In this document: positions 1 through 13,582 of the stretch, one piece after another
Layout of the letters: each line of letters begins with the position of its first letter
Numbering within the stretch: the first letter of the stretch is position 1
From: Stratiolaelaps scimitus
Taxonomy: Eukaryota; Arthropoda; Arachnida; Mesostigmata; Laelapidae
Length of the DNA stretch: 64,000 bases
NCBI GenBank assembly: GCA_019614645.1
Contig: JABWDB010000002.1
Location: 24,851,501 to 24,915,500, forward strand
Reading direction: 5' to 3'
The notes under the pieces: generated by a model
Database searches by the model: none
Told to the model about the DNA's origin: nothing
The model's input: only the letters and a program-made list of their open reading frames with translations
Program-made: the position numbers and the translations under genes

Positions 1-3000
1 CCATAACTCAGTGTCCCCACATTCACCACCATTTGCGCCGCCAGCCACTCAATTTTCAGGCTATCGATGCGCGGTAGTGCTACCACTACCGCCTGTCAAT
101 GCGACGATTATTAAACGGTTGGAGTCGACCTGGACTCTCTCTCTCCTTCTGTGTCATGTGGTATCATGCATATATATATATATATATATATTGTCGTTGT
201 TATTACTATTATTATGATTGTTTATTTGGCAATAAATTTAATACGACAATTACAAATTATATCGACGACGTCTAAAAACATAACGATTTTGCCAGGTTGT
301 GCCCACCCTCCTCATCTCCGGCCCGATGAATGCCCTCGACGATTCTCGTCCGCTCAAATGGCCACAACGCGTTTAGAACGAGGACGCGGTGATTCATTCA
401 TCGTATGCGGTTGGATAAGGATCAATCCTTATTTCTCGCTACAACATTACACCCGCAACTGTCGCTCTATGAAATTGCAGAGTACTTATTGGCCAATGCA
501 GCAGCAGCAACAACACCAACACATCCCATCGAAGTAGCGGTGACTTGAGGTCAAATGACGCGAGGTTGATTCTCTTCTACCGAAGCTGCAACAGAATGTG
601 GGGTGGGCAGGGGGTAATTTAGCTGCAGCAACAGCAGTTTAAAGACACTTGGGGTAATTCTGTTAACCGTGCTTGTAGTAATTGTGAAATGATCAATCTG
701 AGTAAACAGCGTAACCGTTTCCGGATACTGAGTGCTCTGTGTACATCGAATACGATGTCGACATGACGTTATCAGCGAATAGAAGCTTGCTGAGATCATC
801 AACAATTACTATGGCATTCAAATGGCGTCGGGTAGCAGCTGTATCAATGCGACATTGTCTGCGTATACTTTGTCGGACTCTTCTACAGAAGGAGTAATAA
901 TTGTTCACTAATTAGGTAGAAGAATTGATGTCAATACGGATTAGAGTTGAGCGCGTCTAAATGAGATTCTAACAGTTAACACATTAACACTTAATGAATA
1001 CTTTAATTAGACAGTTTATAGATTAATACATAATTAATACTTTAACTAGACAGTTAATATATTAATATTTCTTATATTCGAGTTATTTTCTTGAAACAAC
1101 AGTAACAACAACAACAATATTTGCGGAACGGCACAATTGACTACTTGGGGTTTAAAATCCCATATACATACAATGATATAGTTGAATTGCTGCTGCAACC
1201 TTAATCTCATGACTGGATAGGCAACTTCGTAGCTGTAGATTTATAGCTGGATTGATAGATACAGAGATAACCCTAGCATTCACATAATATTTCAGATCTG
1301 TCTATAAGGAGGCGGGTAGTGCGTGCAACAATTGTGCAAGACAATCAATCATTTTACTCGGATCAGCTGTCATTGCCTTGAATGGCTTTTGCCCAGTTGA
1401 TTCTGGTACGCCTTTGGCGTTCACCGTTTGAACCGGCCGCTTTCTTCAAGGATCTCTCCGGATGGCGAAGTCGGAAGTAGACTGACTCACGGCTAAATCA
1501 CCCTATGGCCCTCATCTCCTCGTCTCCTGCTTTGAGACCGTTATACACTATCGATACAGCTCAGTGCTTACCCCCTAAATGATGGTCGTACAAAGACCTG
1601 CGTTAAAATAGAAGAGCAGCGGAAGCCATCACAAAGAAAGCATACAGCTAATTTCAGATGAGGCGGAACTCCATTCTATGCCAATATATTATATATGTAT
1701 TAGACAATTTAGTACGCTATATGCCTAATAATCAAATTCTGAAATTATATAGAAATTAAAATATAGAAAAACATATTTTATCCCTGTCATCACGAACAAC
1801 GTCCAGAAATGGTCAAAATCGAGCTATTGAATCCAACATATAGCAGTCAAAATATTTGGACATCGACAGTTGATGAAATACTCGTGAAGTCGCCTCTTTT
1901 TACTATCGGCATACATTCAAAATACAGAAGATCCAATTGTTGCTTCCGAACATCGTTTTCGGAGGGGTCGACATTCGTTCGGGTATTCAGAGACAAGGAC
2001 ATTCTGAATAGGTAACAAATCACAGAGGTTCGCGCAATTTCCAAGCAGAATTTTGAACGCAGTTTTAAACGGTCGTCATTGAGTTGTTCGGCTCACAACC
2101 AAAGAAGCAGTGCATGTATTACATAGCATTACCGAATAGAGTCACCATTGTTACTACTGTTGAATCATCAGTTGCGTCAGTACAGAACCATAGGTGGGTA
2201 TAGAAGGTAGAATTGGACATATGAATGAACGAGCTTAATAAGTCTCTTGCATCCTGCAGGCGGCATTATCTATATTGGCGCTGTATCTACGATACTGCGA
2301 TGAGGGCATTAAGTGACGACGGCATTCGAAGTTGTTGCCTGTGGCCGAAATATTTCGCTATTTCGGCCGTCCCGCTTTACTCTGCTGGATCAAAACTTGA
2401 CAGGGACAATTGCTGATGCCGAGGTACCGTATATACACCATTGACCGAACGGAGAGTCGAGCGGCGCGTCAGCTGTGCTTCTCTTCCGGTCTACGTTGGC
2501 TCGTATTTATTACCTTCTATTTTAGTTTGTCGTACATGAACACTTGATGTATAAAATTTTTACCAAGAAATTGGACAACCGCTTACTTTCAAAGATCTAC
2601 CACTTTAATCGCTATTATCTGCATGCTTGCCTATGATTAATTCGTTTTGTTTATCTATAATAAACATAAACGTATGTACTAGATGTATATTAGTATATGT
2701 TATTGTGTGTCCTAATGTATATATATACAGTAATCAGTGACGCAGTACACAAACTATATCCACGTGTTCCGAATCGCTACTCAGTTAGTGATTGTATTAT
2801 CCGGCGTGTTTACATACACGGGGCTTTCTGCAGACACCCTATTAACCACAGTGGTCGTTTACGGACGGAAAGCGAACAGGGGTTCTAGAAAGGAAGTGTG
2901 GGGTGTGTAACAAAGAAAGCAGTTAGAGAGTTAGCTAACCACCTGATGTCCATACGGTGAGAAGGAGGAAGATGTGTGGTGCTCGTGGCTCGGCTTGTAT

Positions 3001-3490
3001 ACACCTCACCGGCCTTACTGAAGGAACGCGCCAATCGACACCGCGAAGGGCGGTTGTGCTGTTGAACGCCGTCAACAGTTCCAGAATGGGGGCGGTGACG
3101 GTGTTGTTATGCATTAGCATGGCAACCCAAAGCAAAGAAGGTGTTCAACAATACCAGCAATAGTAAACAAATATTTTTAAATAGAGATCTTCTGCCCACA
3201 TTGCAGATCTCATTTTCGAGCTATATATTTCAAGCGTACAAGGTGTGCCTTTTTCAGCCACACCGGAAAATGAAAATGGCCACTCTTTCCTTAGTCGTTG
3301 TCGCAGTTGTTTGTTATCCTTCCTCTTCACAGGGACTGGCCGTGTCCACCCTCACACAAGGTGCTCACTTACTTCGTCTAACGTGACCCTCGCTGGTCCC
3401 TCTCCCTGCAAGCGTGTTCGGGGCTGTAGCAGTAGCAGTTCCGAGCGCAACCAACTGGCAGGGGTTACCCTACCGAGATAAGCGCGAATC
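1..3490. other. Gene-free stretch at window start
   Basis: I see no supportable coding exon here. The open frames are short, overlap on both strands and show no recognisable domain or splice context. It holds a (TA)n run at about 171-191 and an approximately 40-bp degenerate tandem repeat at 968-1070. The right edge abuts the first alternative exon of the tetraspan gene, so its promoter may lie in the last few hundred bases. Confidence 0.5.
968..1070. repeat. Degenerate tandem repeat, about 40-bp period
   Basis: Two clear units share AATACTTTAAYTAGACAGTT followed by an ATA-rich tail, starting near 997 and 1037. A third, more decayed unit (AACAGTTAACACATTAACAC) precedes them. The array is A+T-rich and non-coding. 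Confidence 0.6.
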
Positions 3491-3497
3491 GTTTCAG

Positions 3498-3617
3498 ATG
3501 GCTTTTGAAAAGCTCCGCTGTCGTATCGCCTTTTGGTTGTGTCTCAAGAAAATGGGTGTATCATTCCACAAGGATGAGTGCTGTTCGCGCGCTGGAATCT
3601 TTCTACTCATTGAGTTG
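3498..3617 (+). CDS. Alternative first coding exon a of the tetraspan gene
   Basis: ATG at 3552 opens MGVSFHKDECCSRAGIFLLI and ends at a strong donor GTGAGT at 3618. It parallels exon b (7048-7113) residue for residue: same length, same phase, 18 of 22 residues identical, the changes being D/E, A/S, I/R and I/V. An in-frame ATG at 3498 would add 18 residues (MAFEKLRC...). The bases just before it, CGTTTCAG, look like a 3' splice site, so this copy may be an internal exon with more 5' sequence upstream. Confidence 0.65.
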
Positions 3618-5378
3618 GTGAGTCAGAGCGGTAAACCATAGCAAACAACAGCGTAATAAGTAAAATCGAATAGCAGACACTACAAATATTAGATCTGACT
3701 TCGTCGCGCAGGTGTCTCGCTGCGTCAGCGATGCACGTGTATTGTGATGAGGTAATCAAAGGGTAGGCTGAACTAAAGAACACAACTTTGTGAAGTCGTC
3801 ATGATCGAATGAATGCTCTCCGACACTTGAATCTCTCTCACTACGAAGGGACAAAATGTGTTCGTGGCTATCATTTTCGTGTTACTGCGCGTATCGGCTG
3901 AAAAGAATAGTGGCTAAATAATTTACAAATAAATAACAGCGGCCAGATTGCGAGATAGGGAAATACGCGCTGCAGTATTCAAATAATTCGAGAGATGTTT
4001 GTTTGGTGTTTTAATCTTTACAAGATGCTAACTGACAATGAGTTTGCCGGCGTTAAAATGGGTGATGCTAACTGACAATGAGTTTGCCGGCGTTAAAATG
4101 ACTACTCAGCAATGTGAATGTTGGCAAAATGTCATGAATGGCTTTGCCTTAATTCAGTTACTTGGTTCTAGTAAACGATATATATACATAGCACATGTGC
4201 TCAGATTATCGCCGCCGGAATGGCGCCGAATTGCGAAGATGGCCCACCTCAATGTGACAACGCTGTTCCGACGAATACAGTTGAATATGTTGCCCGATTC
4301 TGAAATAAAGCGAAACGTATTTTCCTGACGACTTTTTACACTGGGCAAACATTTACAATGCAGATAGGCTAGAAAGATGCGTCTTCGCTACCACTGAACA
4401 GATTAATCGGTGTGTTTAGGTCCGGCGTGACAGGGGTGTCATATGGTTGTCCATAATGATGCACAGAGCTGGTTTTCTCATTTACATTGTGAGATCGAGT
4501 GTTAATTAAGCGTCTTTGGTTGCTCCCGGTTAGACGCAGTCTCCCACCAATATAGTCGTGTGAACGAAGTCGATCCGAACGAATGTCCGAATTCTCTCTG
4601 AACAACTGTTTCTTCCCGATACAGTCATGAACCTCTGCGCCTTAGGAAGTCATTATCTTGCTGCATTTTGCTTTAGAGAAGATTTATCAGTGCCATCTCG
4701 ATCTCGACCAGCAAGCAACTGATATAGCGCTTAGCGGCAGGTATTACGAAATCCTCGATTCCATATTATTGTTTTTCTGGTAGCGATCTTCCATGTTGAG
4801 CTCACTACGTTTTCTGGGTTCAAATAGATCGGCAGTCTCTTGTGGTGCGCGGCACCTTTGTTCCGCTCTACAAACATTTACTTTTGATATAAATGCTTCC
4901 ATTGAAGGTAGCCGTTCGTTGTATATTCTCAACATATTCCAGCAGTCCCGTCAGTATTCGCACAGCGTGTGCCATATCATAGATCGAAACGGTGAAAGCT
5001 ACTAATCCTCTCATTGTACCATGAATGTAATATATGTTTGTTACGATCCGATGATGATTTCTGAGTCAGACCGTTGCGAAAAAAAATTATCTGCGACTTA
5101 TCATACTCTGTTAGATGGCAAACGAACCCGCTGGCCGAATCCCAAAACGCTAGTTGATACAAGCGACTTAGCCGCTAAACATATTGTTTGTTATTATTGT
5201 TGTGTTCTAGACATACAGCTCCAACACAATCGGACCTTCAAATGTAAACTGTCTCTAAGCTATTATACTTTACAAATGACAACTTTCTCAGTATAAATGA
5301 AAGCGGCGACTAGACTATCGCAAATAGTCTACCATTACTGAAGGACAGTGATATCAATATATTATATTATTTTGCTTC

Positions 5379-5409
<31 letters not shown>

Positions 5410-8400
5410 TGGCCACAGTGATATTTCTTTATCCCGGATCCGTTGCGACGAATAGATGTAAACCACGCCACGTCCAATTATACCGAATCTAACCGAATTG
5501 AACCAATGTCATTTGCACGTTCATTCACGGGCACCATATCATTCATGGTGTGATATCTTCTTGCGATTACAGACTCCCAAACACAAACACACACTCATGG
5601 ATATAGATAGACCCTGATGCTCGCGTACGTCCAATCACAATGGGATGTCTCGATGTTGTGGGTCGGGTGAATTGTTCATTCATTGGATTATTTATTTGGC
5701 TGATTTGTCGGAACATCGCCCACAGTTTCTCCCCACGCCTCCGGCCGGGTGCCGTATTGCTCAACCTTGACATGGTCGTGGCTCGTTCGTCCACGGTGGC
5801 CACCACAAATGAGATTGTCGTATGTAATTCGCGATCCACTAATGGTAAATGGCGCATAGAACATGACCAATAATGCTTCTGAAATTAAGTACATCGTTCC
5901 TGATATGGGCAAAGATGATGGCATTGGGTCAGCGAGAAATATGCGGGGAGATATATATTCAATTGCACCCATCTAATCATCTCGGTCCTGTTAGAGTCGG
6001 GGTGGGCTCATTAATAAAGATGAAGATGCTATTAAACAAACGCATTGCTGACATCAACAGCGTACATGACCTAAGCGATCATCGATTGTGTCCCTCTCAA
6101 ATCATTTCACTCCACCAAGAAGTGCTTCGTTCGATATTGGACTGGTATTGTCCATGTACAAGACGGAAATCAACTTTCACGCAAGATTCACGTTGACAGA
6201 ACGACTCGCGATTGACAGCGTGCGCCGCTATAAATTGTAATAATAGTAATAACAATAATGAAAAATGCCGAATATTTCCCCGGACAGAATAATAACCTGC
6301 CTTCATTCAGTATATTTATAATCGCACATTCTAATCTCCATGAAACCAGACAGAACCTAGTCAGGCTATTATGTACATTGATCTGTAGCCCTGTGGTTGT
6401 TGTTGTTGTCGTTGTGTTTGTCACAGATACTAGAATATTGTGTCAGTTGTTGGTCGATCAGCCGGTATCCCACCCGTATGCTGATTCGACTGTCTCCCTG
6501 ATAGCTCGCAGAGCTGGGAGCGCCCCTGATGTTCATCACTGACGTTGCCGGTGTTGCCCAGGTGTCCTCTCCGCCAGACGTCTTTTGCCCTCTCCGCCAC
6601 GTAAAAGACGAAAGCCACGTACGTCATGAGGTGGATCTGGGCTGGCCGCGTAGCGAATGTAGCACGACGCCAATGATGTCCGATCGTTCTCGCGCCAGCG
6701 ACCGTATCAGGCTGTTGTAGTTGTTGATGATGACGACGCTTGCGGTGATGATGATGATGATAATGTTGAGGAGGATTTATGTTGTTGAGGGTTGTCGTCA
6801 ATGGGGCGAGATAGCCGAAATGGGAAAGGGAATGACAGGGGATGTTGGGCTTGAATGAAAAGTGCGCGGGTCCTCAGGCTCGCGCGTATTTCGTGTCAGA
6901 GTTTGGCCACGCGTGGAGCTGATCCGTCCGCAGCTGTTCGCACGTTCGTTGATAGTGCTTGTGTGATAACAACGTCTGTGCGTAACGCCTCCTCTCACTC
7001 TCGCTCTTCTGCCCGCTCGACAACCCCTAGCCCTCGACCTCACCAAGATGGGCGTATCTTTTCATAAGGAGGAGTGCTGCTCCAGAAGTGGACGATTCCT
7101 GCTCGTCGAGTTGGTCAGTGGCTTTATATGTGAACTGAGTATTGAGAATATCAGGAGCATTTAGTTGTATTCTTTTCGAGGCTGTTCAGATGTTTGTTGA
7201 TTTTTTTCCATATCATGTATAGGTCGAACTTTACTTGAGACAAACTGCTCGATGTTGATAATCCTGTACCGCTGCATAGACCTAACTACTGAATAGTAGA
7301 CATAGCTGTAATATAATCTACTAGTTCATTTGCTACTTAGAATAAATTGTCACAGCTATTGCGAGTACCCTTGAAACGGATCTTGATAGTTCATGCTTTA
7401 CAAAACTACCATGTACGATCCGCATTAATTAGTTATCGTCAGAAGCTTTGTGTTGTCTTCAGTACCTATTATTATTATATTATGATAATGATAATAATAA
7501 TGATAGGTACTGATTATCGTTGATGAATTGCACAAGTTCCACTCGGTCTTAAATGCAGCATATACATATATATATATATATATATATATCAGTCCACGAT
7601 GTTTCCCATATACGTTGCATACTCCATAGCTTTCACAGAGCAATAACAGTTGCTCTCCGTGTTGATATATTGTGATCGTTTAACACTCACGAGTAGATCA
7701 ACCAGAAGAGAAGACAACAAATAACAACAATAATAGCTACGTACGATTGTCTGTCGTCAACATCTCGTCAATGCCATGCAAATTACATTTGCAATACGAA
7801 GCCTCCTCACTGACGCTTCAATAGTGGCCATAATCGCTGCCGTATAGTCAACGCGAGAACTGATCCTGACAACGACGATGTTGTTGTTATTCATGAATAC
7901 GACGACATTGATGAAGGCCACGAACGTAGCGCGCAATCGTACTTATGCTGTGTGTGAACGCGGGTGGGGTCTATCGGGCGATTTCTAACAGACTGACTAC
8001 TACATGTATTGGTATGGCCGACACATTTCAACTGTGTCGATGCCACTGTGTGCTATTACTGAGCGGCCTTCAGATTCCTCTCAGCGGCACATGGCCTCCA
8101 TTTCATCCGGGATTGAACGCGAGTGAACGCCTATTTCGGATCTCGTTTTATGAGCCAATGTCTGTCGTTACTCGGCGGGGTCATGCAGCACGATCTTCTC
8201 CTTTGGTATATTATCATGCACATTACTGTGTGGCTTCGCGCGGACGAATAACGTGTTGAGGAACAGTAAAACAAAGAAACGAACAGACAGACAACACTAC
8301 TTATGCCGGGTAAGGCGCGTACGTGAAACATTTGACTTTAAAAATTATTTCTTCTTTTATTTGTATATAGATATATACATATGTTGTTGGAAAATTGTAT

Positions 8401-11400
8401 GGTAACGCTTCAGGGACGCTTATAACGAAGGCGACACCGTTCCCTGGTCTAGGTATACCAGAACAGTTGCGAGGTTTCTATGTAGCCTACATACTCGGAT
8501 TATGACCATACTTCTATTTCTACTATATATATATAAATATATATATATACTCCGAAGAGCAGAAGGCCTAGTCCTTTACAAGCCGGCGTCAATCAGTTGC
8601 CAGCGATCCGAGGATTAAGCCCCGAGGAGACGGATCGCTGGTGCGGGCTTTCACGGTTCGGTCGACTTCACAAGCGAAGGCAAGCCAACGGCTAGGATGA
8701 CAATTCACCGGGTATGTCATCATCGTCGTCCACTAGACTGCTTCGTTCAGTGTTCCTCCGTCCCGAAAGTCATTTCGGCAAAGACGGAACCGCCGTGGGG
8801 CCCCACCGCTAAGGGGGCCGTTGAATGCCCATTGCAGATCCGTTCATTCGGTGGCGGCTACGGGCCACCGAGCACAGGGCTTCGCCTTCTCCGGGTCGTC
8901 TCGACCGCGAACACTGGCATCAGTGCATAGATGAGAAAACGCTTGAATCGAGTCGACAGCAAATGTGAGAGCCAGAGAGCTGACTACATCACAGGGTAGT
9001 GGTGATGTAGTCAGCTCTCTGGCCGTTGTCTCTCTCACAGCCGTTGTTTTTGCTGTTGTGTTGAATTTGAGCAATATCAGCAAAAATCTGTCCGCGACTT
9101 GAGAGCACAGAGAAGCAACGATTCCGATGACATGTCGTTTCGGACAGTGCTTGTTGACGCTATGTTTTGCTTGCCATTGCACGCTGCTTACCTAAAGCTT
9201 GGCTTACAAGCATGGTATTATAGACGCACGTTGTGGGGAGCCATATAACACATCACTATTTCAAGATAAAATATCATATTAAGCATTGGTAGTCCAACAA
9301 AACTTGAACGTCTGACGCTTCTTCAGAATACTAATGATTGTCACCGTGTTATTGCCGTATCTAAACCATCACCTTTGAAACAAATCGCAGCTATGTAAAT
9401 ACTATTACAGCAGGTGCTCAAAAGCGCTACTTGGCCCACACGATACTCGTCGTCGTCAACATCGACTCCCCTTCGGTGTGTTTTAACAACGATCAATATT
9501 TTTGAACGATCGCCTTGGTACCTTGAGACAGCTGCGGCTGGCTAGCGTAGTACATCGATTACCCGATATTGCTGACGGAGAATTAGATATGGACTGATGA
9601 TTCCGTTGGAATAGATTTCTATCACCCAAACGTTCGCATCGAGCGGAGCTGCGCCGCGTCCCATTCGAGGAACAATAGCGATGACAAATCATCACACTGA
9701 TGCCAAATTTCTCTCTCAAGCACAAGCGTATACTGAGGCAATGCGGCAGGTACTGTCGACGATCACCATCTATCGGGCCGATGTTGTTAGCGGTACAGGC
9801 ATGCCCGGTTACTTGATCGCACATGAAATTAAATTGTTGCTGTGGATTGCATCGCCGCATCGAATGACTGCCCGGAAGATGCAATCGCTCAACTTCTGGC
9901 TCCGCAAAACAATCACGACGATTGGTCGATCATCGCTGGCGCATGGATAGCCAATATTTCTTTTCAAGACGAATCTACAAAGGCTGTGTGATCATCTCGT
10001 GCTGCGCATACTCTTTATTGTCCATTAGCCACGGCTCCAATTCTCATTTATCGTTTCATTCTACCTAAGTAAGCCTAACATAAGTCGTAAGAAAGCTAAA
10101 CTAAATTGGCTTCCGTTGAACGGCGGCAGGAGAAGGTTGGCGAATATGAGATCCGAGCATTGTTATTTAGAATTCATATCATCTGACTTCCGTACACGTT
10201 TGTTCACCGTCTCTCGCAAGGGGCTCGCCCCGTGTTTACCCACAATTGTTTCTAAATTTTTTGAATTCTATATATGTCTGATGGGATTTATCACTGGTTG
10301 AGATCTTTTTTTATCGACTTGGAGCAGTCCGAAATAGCAGCTCACTATTATTTCCCTGTCTCGGAAAGTATAGGCAAGTCGAAGCAGCGGCAAGCCACGA
10401 TCGCCAAAGGCGTTCCCCCGAGGGCTCACCAAAGCTGTTTTCGTCAGCGAGCCGCACGCAGCGTGATTTAGCCAAAAAGAGGAGACTGTCGATGGGATGG
10501 CCAACCGAAACCCATGCGCTATCCGAGTCACAGCACAGCAGCGATCGGTTGTCCAATATAAGATGTTCTTTGGCGTATACAATTTGGCTGGTGCTCTGAC
10601 TGCCATACGTACCACGCGTGAGACCTCAGCCTGCTTCGGACACAGCGTCATGTGGCTAGGTATTCCGCCCACTTGACTGAACGCACATCTCACTGTTGGC
10701 GCCTTCACTGATCAACAGATATCCCGCTATGCGGCGTTCACCATTGCTGTAATATAATCTAAATAAAATTCCACCTGTGCTTCCTTTGGCACTTCCGCAT
10801 ATTTTGTTCTCGTTGTGGCGATTGACGCGATGAGTCCCCTCGCCTCTATCTTCCCTGAATGCGAATTGGATGATTTGACGAAGTCTTTTCAAGATCCAAT
10901 ATCCGCAAGGAGCGCCAAGCAACAACAACAACAGCAGCATACACATCTATTATGATACCATCATGATGCATTGTAGTGAGTAGCGGTCCTGCGCGGTGAC
11001 ACCCTCGTGTTTGCGCGTGACTCTGTTTGCTGCAGCAGGTGATGTTAGATGGATGTGGAACTATAGAATACGTAAGATCTTCGTATTATGGTCATCGCCA
11101 CCGTGTTATCAAAGCAATCAACCAAGAGTTGCGGTCCTTTCCCCAGTGGATTACAGATGGGTGGCAGGTGCTTGCAGGTAACGTCATTGGTGGCATAACA
11201 AAGGTAACATAGTCGAGGCGCTATGAGTTGCAGCTGAAGAGAGTCGGTTTGTCATTGGACAATTAGCTTTTTGATCTCTGTGTGGTCATGAACGAGCAGC
11301 ATAAACGCGTAAGATATTGTATATTTTGGACCCTTGACTCATATCTCCTGTTTCACCTGGATTCCAGCCTGGTTACAATTATGGTAGTGGCATAACAATA

Positions 11401-13547
11401 ATAATAATAATAATAATAATAGTAATACTAATAATTGCAATCCCAATTCAGAAGGTTCTCCCATTTCTTCTTTTGAGTAAACATCAGTATGCCATCATTG
11501 AGAACGTGCGCTAAATGCGTCGAGGAACTTCATTACGGATAACAGTAATCGACACTTGGCCAAAAAACAGCACCATCGTCATGTAACACGAACATAACAT
11601 TCCGTTGTCCGAGAAGCGGGACATATATTTATTTATTTATTCATTTGTTCTTTCTAACTATAGAATCATCATCATTGTCATTTCGTACATTCGCGTATAC
11701 ATTCGAAGATCCCTTCAGGCCATTATCGTACTATGGACAATAGTCAATATATCTTGTAACGCAAAATGGGTCATTCGAAACGGATCAGGATGTTTCACAT
11801 TCGTTGTGAACGGTAATATAAACAGCAGTGAATATCGATCATCCGAAACATGATGGTGGCCGTCCAGCGTTGCGTACGTACGGCCATTGAGATCGATGTA
11901 ATTAGAGCCTTTCGTAGAAGCGGAAGTGTCTTCCGTTGTCATCGACGGGGCAATCGCGTGAGCTTGCCAAAGATATTTGGCGGTCTTCGCCCACCAAACA
12001 CGGATGGCTATTATAATAACGATTATTATTATTATTACGGTAATCTATTGATATCAACAGTATCAAGATACTCTACTTGAAATTTTCGCACCATATGAGA
12101 GGTGACCAGCGTGGTGCTTCTTCGGAAATGTTATTCATTATATCCATGGATAAGGTTTGCCGAGCTGTCTGTTATCGTCGTGAGAATCTGATGGGGCAAA
12201 ACACGGCCTTACCGTTACTGCTCTAGACACAGACGAAGCTGAAATGGACGATTCCTTCGGCCATCCGATGTAATATCCTGTAGCCTATTTTCTCCGCTAT
12301 TTCCTGCTATTGCGGTAGATGGAATTGCTTGCATTTTACTGCTTCGTACGTTCGGGCGAATTACGTAGGCTGTCATATTTCTTTTTTGTGACGCGGTAAG
12401 ACAAGCGCAAGTATGTTAACCGTAAATTTTCAATGGTCACGTCTATTCGATTTTCTTTAACTTTTGAAGTGCTTGCAGAAAGTCAAGCTCGGATACTGTA
12501 AACACGCAACTGTCCAGTACATATTTTCATTCAAAATATTAGAAACCGACTGTGTCAGCCAGAATGTGCTATAGTTGCAATATCTAAATAAATACATCGA
12601 AACTATAGTTGCAATATCTGCCTCACCTCATCGCAGTACTGCAAATGGGTGCTTATTGATTGATTTTCCCATCACTCCGATGACGACGACGACGACATCA
12701 AAGTGGACGATGCGGCGTTGTTGGCCAAGCCGCGCGGTGAGACGATGATGTTTCGGCTCCGTTCGACCTCGTTCGAGTTGTCCCATCTACGGCCAAAAAT
12801 TTTTGTTCGTTATCGTGGCAGCATCAACAGCGTCACTAATACGACTACTGCCACTCTGGCGTGGTGTGGTCGTCAATACGCGCTGATTTTTACGCTGATG
12901 TCGTCAAACGCGCGCGGCTAGTGTCATTGACATGAGTGGGAGTAAAAAGTAAATTGTGGACCAATAAAGCCGGACCCAGCAAACCCACAAGCAAGACATT
13001 ATACTCCTGTAGTATATATATATATATATATATATATTAACCATATTTTGGCGGGACTAATCTAATCGTGACTACTTTCGATTTTTGCTACAAGAGAAGT
13101 GTCACGTTGTTTGGTGATGATAACAAAATGATAGTATTTCATTACATAAAGATTTTAGCAAAATAGTGCAAATAGATTAGGCGACATCGCAGGACATTAG
13201 ATGCTCAGGCATAGAATAAATGTTATAATTCTATGAGGCAAAGAGCTTGGTGAGTTGAATTTAATAATTGATGACAGTTATGAAGGCGCGGCCTAGCAGA
13301 GTTTGATAAGGCAAGTGTTATTATCATCAGTGTCCTTGTTTCAAATAATCACCATAATTACGAATAATAATATTGAAACATTTGTATCGACATTTATAAT
13401 GTTATAAATATGTAGTACTTGTGAAATGGGTTTGATTTAATCGAACATATATTTCATATAACATATGAATATCGAACGAGTCGTTGGGGGTTAGACAGAG
13501 CAACGCTATGGTGCACGCTACATATGCCACTCCACGTGTTATGCATC

Positions 13548-13582
<35 letters not shown>

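Noticed and set aside
6430..6801. 123-residue minus-strand frame with His-rich start
   Set aside because: Driven by GAT/GTT trinucleotide runs; it overlaps the presumed leader and promoter region of tetraspan exon b.
10268..10708. 146-residue minus-strand open frame in the large tetraspan intron
   Set aside because: No recognisable domain, no splice context and competing frames on the other strand.
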